Source: Luteococcus sp048595755
Lineage (GTDB): Bacteria; Actinomycetota; Actinomycetes; Propionibacteriales; Propionibacteriaceae
Length of the DNA: 64,000 nt
Assembly: GCF_048595755.1 (NCBI RefSeq)
Contig: NZ_CP184360.1
Span: 1,984,001 to 2,048,000 of the forward strand
Reading direction: 5' to 3'
Shown here piece by piece: positions 52,433-64,000 of the stretch (within the stretch, counting starts at the first letter, position 1; the number at the start of each line of letters is the position of its first letter). The notes under the pieces are model-generated. The model made no database searches, was not told where the DNA came from, and saw only the letters and a list, made by a program, of their open reading frames with translations. Position numbers and translations under genes: made by a program.

Positions 52433-53191
52433 TCAGGCAGGACGCACGGCGCTGTAAAAGCGCATGGTGCTCATCTTGACCTTCTTGACGTTCTGGCCGG
52501 TGCGGGGGGCGTGGATCACGTAGCCGTTGCCGGCGTAGATGCCCACATGGCCGCCACCGTAGAAGCCGACGATGTCACCGGGCTTCAGGTTGCTCTTGCT
52601 GACGCGCTTGAGGCCACCCAGCTGGGCGTAGCTGGTGCGCGGGATGCTCTTGCCAGCCGACTTCCAGGCGGCACCGGTGAGGCCGGAGCAGTCGTAGCTG
52701 CTGGGGCCGGTGGCGCCGTAGCGGTAGGGCTTGCCGATCTGCGCGGCGGCGAAGTTCACGGCGCGCTGGCCCTTGTTGGACGAGACGGTCTTGACGCTGC
52801 TGGTGACGCTGCGCTTGGCGGTGGAACCACGCTTGTGGCCGAAGCCCTTCTGCAGCGCACGCAGGGTGTAGGCGTCCAAGGTGCGGGTGACCGGGATGCG
52901 ACGCGAGGTCTGGAAGTTGGTCAGCGCGGTGCGGGTCTGGGTGCCGAAGTAGCCGGTGGTCGAGACCTTGAAGCCAACCTGGTTCAGCGCGAGCTGCAGG
53001 CTCTTCACCTGGCTGCTGCGCTTGCCGAAGGACAGCGGGCCGTTGATCTTCTTGGCGTGGCTCATCGAGCAGTGGACGTTGGCGGTACGGCCGCACACGG
53101 CTGCCTCGGCCGGAGCTGCGGTGGCGAAGGTGCTGACGCCAACGGCCGCGGAAGCGGCGAACACAGCGGCGGTCTTGCGGAGCGTGGACAT
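52433..53191 (-). CDS. Secreted NlpC/P60 cell-wall peptidase with peptidoglycan-binding domain
   Basis: This 252-residue exported protein has a signal peptide (residues 1-31, cleaved near AEAAV), a PG_binding_1-type domain (about 51-115, PLSFGKRSSQVKSLQLALNQVGF) and a C-terminal NlpC/P60 gamma-D-glutamyl-diamino-acid endopeptidase domain. The catalytic triad residues are Cys168 (YDCSGL), His215 (GGGHVGIY) and His227 (YVIHAP). It would cleave stem peptides during growth or division. It is monocistronic. A CRP/GlxR-type site lies about 250 bp upstream. Confidence 0.93.
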   Translation of the reverse strand: MSTLRKTAAVFAASAAVGVSTFATAAPAEAAVCGRTANVHCSMSHAKKINGPLSFGKRSSQVKSLQLALNQVGFKVSTTGYFGTQTRTALTNFQTSRRIPVTRTLDAYTLRALQKGFGHKRGSTAKRSVTSSVKTVSSNKGQRAVNFAAAQIGKPYRYGATGPSSYDCSGLTGAAWKSAGKSIPRTSYAQLGGLKRVSKSNLKPGDIVGFYGGGHVGIYAGNGYVIHAPRTGQNVKKVKMSTMRFYSAVRPA

Positions 53192-53298
53192 GGTCCCCCT
53201 TGGTAGGTGTACGGCCAGTGGATGTCGGCCAGGTCAAGCAGTGTGGCGCCGGATGCCGGGCGGCCGATCGGCGTTCGTGGTGCCACCCCTCGGGGCGA

Positions 53299-53343
53299 CC
53301 TGAGAGAGACTACGTCCCTGAGCGTTCTTCACCAACTCTCAGG
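53299..53343. repeat. Inverted repeat upstream of the NlpC/P60 gene
   Basis: CCTGAGAG (53299-53306) and CTCTCAGG (53336-53343) are perfect complements 29 bases apart in the 567-bp gap between the NlpC/P60 gene and rplJ. It may fold in the 5' leader of the minus-strand gene. Position and sequence do not match a known riboswitch that I can confirm. Confidence 0.4.
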
Positions 53344-53439
53344 TTCGATTAAGGATCAGCCGAGCGCGGAATCGCGGATGGTGAAATGTGGGGAAGCTCC
53401 TAGCCACCCCCGCCTTGCCCGGGGCGGGGGAGAGTGGAT

Positions 53440-53455
53440 TGTGAATTTCCTCACA
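53440..53455. promoter_or_regulatory. CRP/GlxR-type site between NlpC/P60 and rplJ
   Basis: TGTGA-ATTTCC-TCACA matches the TGTGA-N6-TCACA consensus exactly. It is 249 bp before the NlpC/P60 start (minus strand) and about 60 bp before the rplJ promoter (plus strand), so either gene could be controlled. Confidence 0.6.
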
Positions 53456-53515
53456 CTGGACCGCGGGCTGTTGGCGGGCGGCTCGATTTTGCGTCCGGGG
53501 CAGTCATGCGTATTG

Positions 53516-53544
53516 TTGGCCGAGCCGAAGACCGCTGGTAGAGA
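53516..53544 (+). promoter_or_regulatory. rplJL promoter
   Basis: TTGGCC (53516-53521) and TAGAGA (53539-53544) are 17 bases apart. Transcription from about 53551 would cover the L10 leader structure. Confidence 0.6.
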
Positions 53545-53593
53545 TTTAATGCAGTCCGCAAGGACGGCGCCCGCGCAGGTGAACGCAGTACGA

Positions 53594-53671
53594 TTCCCAG
53601 GCCAGATGACATGTTCGTCATGTGTCCAGCCTGGAAGCCGCCCCGCGCCACCTGAGCGACGGGGCTTTTTT
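53594..53671 (+). promoter_or_regulatory. L10 leader with intrinsic terminator (rplJL attenuation)
   Basis: TTCCCAGGC (53594-53602) pairs with GCCTGGAA (53629-53636) and encloses a small ATGAC/GTCAT hairpin, resembling the L10(L12)4-binding structure of ribosomal L10 leaders. It is followed at once by a terminator: GCCCCG (53640-53645) with CGGGGC (53660-53665) and six T residues. Binding of the L10-L12 complex is expected to decide between termination and read-through into rplJ, 88 bases downstream. Confidence 0.75.
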
Positions 53672-53758
53672 GATGCTCCGGATCCCCACCTTGGTCGAGG
53701 CACAGGCGAGCTGCTCCTCGAGCGGCTCGCGGACTACAGGAAGTGGGAAGGAGACCCA

Positions 53759-54406
53759 ATGGCGAGGCCAGACAAGGCAGCTGCGGTCGACGAGCTGAAG
53801 CAGAGCTTCACGAACGCCGATGCAGCCGTGCTGACCGAGTACCGCGGACTCACCGTCGGCAACCTGCAGGAACTGCGCAGGGCGCTCGGTGAGGACGCCA
53901 ACTACGCCGTTGCGAAGAACACCCTGACCACGATCGCGGCCAAGGAAGCCGGCATTGAGGGGCTCGACGAGCAGCTCACCGGACCCACCGCCATCGCTTT
54001 CATCAACGGTGACATCGCCACCGTTGCGAAGGGTCTGCGCGACTTCGCAAAGGCTAACCCCCTCCTGGTCATCAAGGGCGGTGTGATGGACGGAAAGGTC
54101 CTGAACGCCGACGAGGTCAAGAAGCTTGCCGATCTCGAGTCGCGTGAGGTCCTCCTCGCAAAGCTCGCGGGCGCCATGAAGGCCGCCCCGCAGCAGGCTG
54201 TCTCGCTGTTCGCCGCTCCGCTCGCCCAGGCCGCTCGCGCCCTGGGTGCCCTGGAGACCAAGGCTCAGGGAGACCCCTCGATCATCGCTGGTGCCGGTCA
54301 GGCACCCGCGGCTGACCAGGAAGCCGCCGAGGCCACCTCGGAGGCACCCGCCGCTGATGCGGCAGAGGCAGCTGAGGCTGCTGACAACACCGACGCGGCC
54401 AACTGA
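53759..54406 (+). CDS. rplJ: 50S ribosomal protein L10
   Basis: L10 anchors the L12 stalk dimers to the ribosome and in many bacteria represses its own operon. The 215-residue sequence (MARPDKAAAVDELKQSFTNADAAVLTEYRGLTVGNLQELRRAL, then KNTLTTIAAKEAG) is typical, with a long Ala/Glu-rich C-terminus (AADQEAAEATSEAPAAD) beyond the usual ~175. The ATG at 53759 lies 4 bases after GAAGGAGA. rplL follows 33 bp later. Confidence 0.97.
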   Translation: MARPDKAAAVDELKQSFTNADAAVLTEYRGLTVGNLQELRRALGEDANYAVAKNTLTTIAAKEAGIEGLDEQLTGPTAIAFINGDIATVAKGLRDFAKANPLLVIKGGVMDGKVLNADEVKKLADLESREVLLAKLAGAMKAAPQQAVSLFAAPLAQAARALGALETKAQGDPSIIAGAGQAPAADQEAAEATSEAPAADAAEAAEAADNTDAAN

Positions 54407-54439
54407 CGCTGCATCAGACAGAAATACGAAAGGACCATC

Positions 54440-54838
54440 ATGGCCAAGCTCAGCACCGAAGAGCTCCTTGACGCTTTCAAGGAGATGACCCTGATCGAGC
54501 TCTCCGAGTTCGTGAAGCAGTTCGAGGAGACCTTCGAGGTCACCGCCGCTGCTCCGGTTGCCGTTGCCGCCGCTCCCGCGGCCGGTGGCGCTGCCGGTGG
54601 CGACGCCGCCGCTGCCGACGAGGGCTCGGACGAGGTTTCCGTCATCCTCGACGCCGCTGGCGACAAGAAGATCCAGGTCATCAAGGAGGTGCGCGCCCTG
54701 ACCTCCCTCGGCCTGAAGGAGGCCAAGGACCTCGTCGAGGGCGCCCCGAAGCCCGTTCTGGAGAACGTGGACAAGGACACCGCCGCCAAGGCCAAGGAGC
54801 AGCTCGAGGCTGCCGGCGCCACCGTCACCGTCAAGTGA
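54440..54838 (+). CDS. rplL: 50S ribosomal protein L7/L12
   Basis: L7/L12 forms the flexible stalk that recruits translational GTPases. The 132-residue protein has the N-terminal dimerisation region (ELLDAFKEMTLIELSEFVKQFEETF), a long Ala/Gly-rich hinge (about residues 35-60), and the conserved C-terminal domain (KKIQVIKEVRALTSLGLKEAKDLVEGAPKPV). GAAAGGACC precedes the ATG. It ends at a long hairpin terminator before rpoB. Confidence 0.98.
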   Translation: MAKLSTEELLDAFKEMTLIELSEFVKQFEETFEVTAAAPVAVAAAPAAGGAAGGDAAAADEGSDEVSVILDAAGDKKIQVIKEVRALTSLGLKEAKDLVEGAPKPVLENVDKDTAAKAKEQLEAAGATVTVK

Positions 54839-54892
54839 CACCTGGTGCCTGATCTGCGCCTGGCCCACTGAGGTCATCGCGCACAAGCACGC

Positions 54893-54932
54893 GAACCGGG
54901 GTGGTTGGAATTGCTTCCAACCGCCCCGGTTC
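54893..54932 (+). terminator. Hairpin terminator after rplL
   Basis: An 18-bp stem (54893-54910 with 54915-54932, one G.U pair) around TTGC is followed by TGT. It separates the rplJL transcript from the 358-bp gap before rpoB, where the rpoB promoter lies. Confidence 0.85.
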
Positions 54933-55070
54933 TGTCATGTCCCGGCACGGGGGAGGGGGTCCTTTGCGTGCACGCTGCGGACCGGTACAGTGGGGGCCAC
55001 TCGGGCAGGTCCGAATCGCAAGGATGCGATCGGGGCGTTGGTGGAGCCGGAGCACTGCTGTGTGCCGATG

Positions 55071-55099
55071 TTGATTTCTCGGTGACGATCCCGTAATGT
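55071..55099 (+). promoter_or_regulatory. rpoBC promoter
   Basis: TTGATT (55071-55076) and TAATGT (55094-55099) are 17 bases apart, the best-spaced promoter in the 358-bp rplL-rpoB gap. A second candidate -10, TACAGT at 54985-54990, is weaker. Apart from these and the rplL terminator I see nothing else in the gap. Confidence 0.65.
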
Positions 55100-55196
55100 G
55101 TCATTTTGCCCCATCGCCAAACTGTCGACCCGTGACTTGACTCGGGTCGTTCTGCATGCAAAGAACCCTTTCCGAGTTCTTGGAAGGACCAATATC

Positions 55197-58685
<3,489 letters not shown>

Positions 58686-58797
58686 GTTCCAACTCAGTCC
58701 CTGAACGGGGACCCGGGCGGCAGACCCGGGCCCCGTCACTCGAACTCAGACATCCAAGAAGGCACCTGCCATGTGGGCAGGGGAAAGTGAACCAAAC

Positions 58798-62679
<3,882 letters not shown>

Positions 62680-62696
62680 TCCTCATCTGATCCCTG

Positions 62697-62730
62697 AGCC
62701 GGGGTGCGTCCACCAGGACGCACCCCGGCT
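62697..62730 (+). terminator. Intrinsic terminator after rpoC
   Basis: A perfect 15-bp stem (62697-62711 with 62716-62730) around ACCA is followed by CTTGCGTTT, 17 bases after the rpoC stop. Confidence 0.88.
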
Positions 62731-62753
62731 CTTGCGTTTCGGCCGGTTGCCCG

Positions 62754-62825
62754 TACGCAAACAGAGAGCTGACAGGTGCTCACTGCCGTGGTGGCAACCA
62801 AGGGCGGTGAGCTCGCTGTTTGCGG
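62754..62825. repeat. Palindromic element C, homologue of element B
   Basis: It starts GTACGCAAACAGAGAG, has the core CTCACTGCCGTGGTGGCAAC with CAAGG directly after, and ends CTGTTTGCG. The outer arms pair with one mismatch, and an inner CTCACTGCC/GGCGGTGAG stem is interrupted by about 10 unpaired bases. Ends and core match the element at 30543-30609. It lies between the rpoC terminator and the MOSC gene. Confidence 0.8.
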
Positions 62826-62839
62826 ACGGCACGTGTGGC

Positions 62840-62854
62840 TAACATGGCCCGATG
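62840..62854 (+). promoter_or_regulatory. -10 element and leaderless start of the MOSC gene
   Basis: TAACAT (62840-62845) is followed by 6 bases and the ATG at 62852, so the message is probably leaderless. Confidence 0.5.
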
Positions 62855-63517
62855 CGCATCCTCTCCACCAACATCGGCGCTCCGCGGCAGGACATTGCTG
62901 GCTACCGACGTCCCACCGGACACGACAAGCGCCCCGTGGCGGCCATCACGGTCAGTGATCCCGGGCCGCGCAGCCCCGACGCTCCGCGCGCCTCGGGGGT
63001 GGAGGGTGACTTCGTGGGGGACCGCAAACACCACGGTGGCACCCACAAGGCGGTCTATGCCGTCGGCCGCGAAGACCTCGACCTGTGGGGAGAGCGGCTG
63101 GGGCGCCAGCTGCACGACGGCTGGATGGGCGAGAACCTCACCACCCAGGGCTGGGACCTCAACGCCTCGATCGTGGGGGAGCGCTGGCGTATCGGCGAGG
63201 CGGTGTTGCAGGTGAGCGTTCCCAGGATCCCGTGCCGAACCTTCCAGGTGGTCGCGGAGCGTCCCGGTTGGATCAAGGAGTTCATCGCCGGTGGGGGAGC
63301 CGGCACCTACCTGCGGGTGCTGCGCCCGGGCACGATCCGCCCCGGCGATGCGGTGGAGGTCTTCGACGTACCGAGCCACGGTGTGACCATCCGGCAGTTC
63401 TTCCAGGCCCGCACCAGCCACCCGGAGCTGGCCGAGCACGTGCTCAGCGCGGGTGGTCACCTCGACGAGGCCGATCGGGAGAAGCTGCAATCGCGTCTGA
63501 CGACGATTCTGGGCTGA
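62852..63517 (+). CDS. MOSC-domain protein (YiiM type)
   Basis: This 221-residue MOSC-domain protein has GVEGDFVGDRKHHGGTHKAVYAVGREDLDLW, the conserved MGENLTTQG, and the Cys of VPRIPCRTF expected to bind molybdenum cofactor or carry sulfur in this superfamily. YiiM-like proteins reduce N-hydroxylated compounds in E. coli. It stands alone between rpoC and rpsL and lacks the N-terminal beta-barrel of human mARC. Reaction in this organism is unknown. Confidence 0.88.
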   Translation: MRILSTNIGAPRQDIAGYRRPTGHDKRPVAAITVSDPGPRSPDAPRASGVEGDFVGDRKHHGGTHKAVYAVGREDLDLWGERLGRQLHDGWMGENLTTQGWDLNASIVGERWRIGEAVLQVSVPRIPCRTFQVVAERPGWIKEFIAGGGAGTYLRVLRPGTIRPGDAVEVFDVPSHGVTIRQFFQARTSHPELAEHVLSAGGHLDEADREKLQSRLTTILG

Positions 63518-63536
63518 GCCCGCGGCGCCCCACGTT

Positions 63537-63565
63537 TTGACCCATGAGGCAGCGTCGAGTAGATT
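63537..63565 (+). promoter_or_regulatory. rpsL promoter
   Basis: TTGACC (63537-63542) and TAGATT (63560-63565) are 17 bases apart, a near-consensus promoter. It gives a leader of about 200 bases before rpsL; I recognise no named RNA motif in that leader. Confidence 0.7.
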
Positions 63566-63771
63566 TGCTACCTGTGCTCGATGAAATCGGGCCTCTGTGC
63601 GTGCCCTGGCAGTGGGGTCACCCTCCTAAACGTTGCGAGGTGGGTGGCAACGGTGCGGAGCTTCGCACTGCAGACAACTGCACCAGCTGGGGATAACGGT
63701 GGTCCACAACTGTTGTGCGGAAGCTGCAAGCCAGGGTTAGACCATCCAGACAACGAAAGAGATACCAGCCG

Positions 63772-64000
63772 GTGCCTACAATCCAGCAGCTGGTCCGCAA
63801 GGGCCGCACTGACAAGGTCAGCAAGAACAGTACGCCTGCGCTCAAGGGTTCGCCCCAGCGCCGTGGCGTGTGCACTCGCGTGTACACCACCACCCCGAAG
63901 AAGCCGAACTCGGCCCTCCGCAAGGTGGCTCGTGTCCGCCTCTCGTCCGGGATCGAGGTGACTGCCTACATTCCCGGTGTTGGCCACAACCTGCAGGAAC
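63772..64000 (+). CDS. rpsL: 30S ribosomal protein S12, 5' part
   Basis: This S12 frame runs to the window edge (76 codons visible): VPTIQQLVRKGRTDKVSKNSTPALKGSPQRRGVCTRVYTTTPKKPNSALRKVARVRLSSGIEVTAYIPGVGHNLQE. S12 lies in the decoding centre and is the streptomycin-resistance target. The residues in TTTPKKPNSALRK are wild type for sensitive strains. GTG at 63772 is the only plausible start; the ribosome-binding site upstream is weak (GAAAGAGATACC). The 3' end and following str-operon genes are outside the window. Confidence 0.97.
   Translation, partial: MPTIQQLVRKGRTDKVSKNSTPALKGSPQRRGVCTRVYTTTPKKPNSALRKVARVRLSSGIEVTAYIPGVGHNLQE

Noticed and set aside
53299..53343. Glycine or ydaO (c-di-AMP) riboswitch upstream of the NlpC/P60 gene
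   Set aside because: CTCTCAGG resembles part of a glycine riboswitch and NlpC genes often carry ydaO elements, but the conserved inner sequences of both are missing.

Overview
The window is chromosomal DNA from a high-GC Gram-positive bacterium (Actinomycetota), most likely a member of the Propionibacteriaceae. The reasons are very high GC with strong G/C third-position bias; the gene order tRNA-Thr, tRNA-Met, rpmG, hadAB-like dehydratases, murB, tRNA-Trp, secE, nusG, rplKA, rplJL, rpoBC, rpsL; leaderless promoters; a menaquinone-type respiratory set; and an RpoB rifampicin-region sequence with NNPLAGLTHK. The family assignment is inference. I see no insertion sequence, prophage, CRISPR array or replication origin.

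Region 1 (1-11.6 kb): the 3' part of a respiratory complex I operon, partial nuoG followed by tightly overlapping nuoHIJKLMN, then a soluble DUF2207-like protein and a long-chain polyprenyl diphosphate synthase that probably makes the menaquinone side chain. Region 2 (11.6-17.8 kb): 2-oxoglutarate:ferredoxin oxidoreductase (korAB, minus strand), diverging from a compact set of second NuoB-, NuoC- and NuoI-like iron-sulfur proteins that is translationally overlapped with a GT-C mannosyltransferase. No NuoD-like subunit accompanies this trio, and it is the most unusual arrangement in the window.

Region 3 (17.8-24.7 kb): mixed housekeeping genes: a 3-hydroxyisobutyryl-CoA hydrolase paralogue, exodeoxyribonuclease III, DUF2249, YajQ, tRNA-Tyr, a Fur-family regulator with ahpC-ahpF, and deoD. 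Region 4 (24.8-40.8 kb): an acyl-CoA and branched-chain amino acid catabolic island: thiolase, mmsA, 3-hydroxyisobutyryl-CoA hydrolase, mmsB, enoyl-CoA hydratase, class I aldolase, MarR, acyl-CoA ligase, TetR, glutaryl-CoA-dehydrogenase-like ACAD, HSD10-like SDR, and a protein acetyltransferase/deacetylase pair (Pat-like and AcuC). Matching 28-bp operators in front of the ACAD and thiolase genes, together with CRP/GlxR-like sites at four catabolic promoters, suggest a TetR plus cAMP-CRP-type regulon.

Region 5 (41-64 kb): the translation/transcription superoperon (tRNAs, rpmG, secE, nusG, rplKA, rplJL, rpoBC, start of rpsL). It is interrupted by a secreted esterase-like protein, HadA/HadB-like dehydratases, murB, a GH63-type glycoside hydrolase and a secreted NlpC/P60 peptidase, with a MOSC protein before rpsL. 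Regulatory structure is clear: an L10-type leader with an intrinsic terminator before rplJ, good promoters before rpoB, rplJ and rpsL, and many strong hairpin terminators. At least two intergenic copies of a long palindromic element (about 30.54 and 62.75 kb) share sequence and look like a dispersed repeat family.
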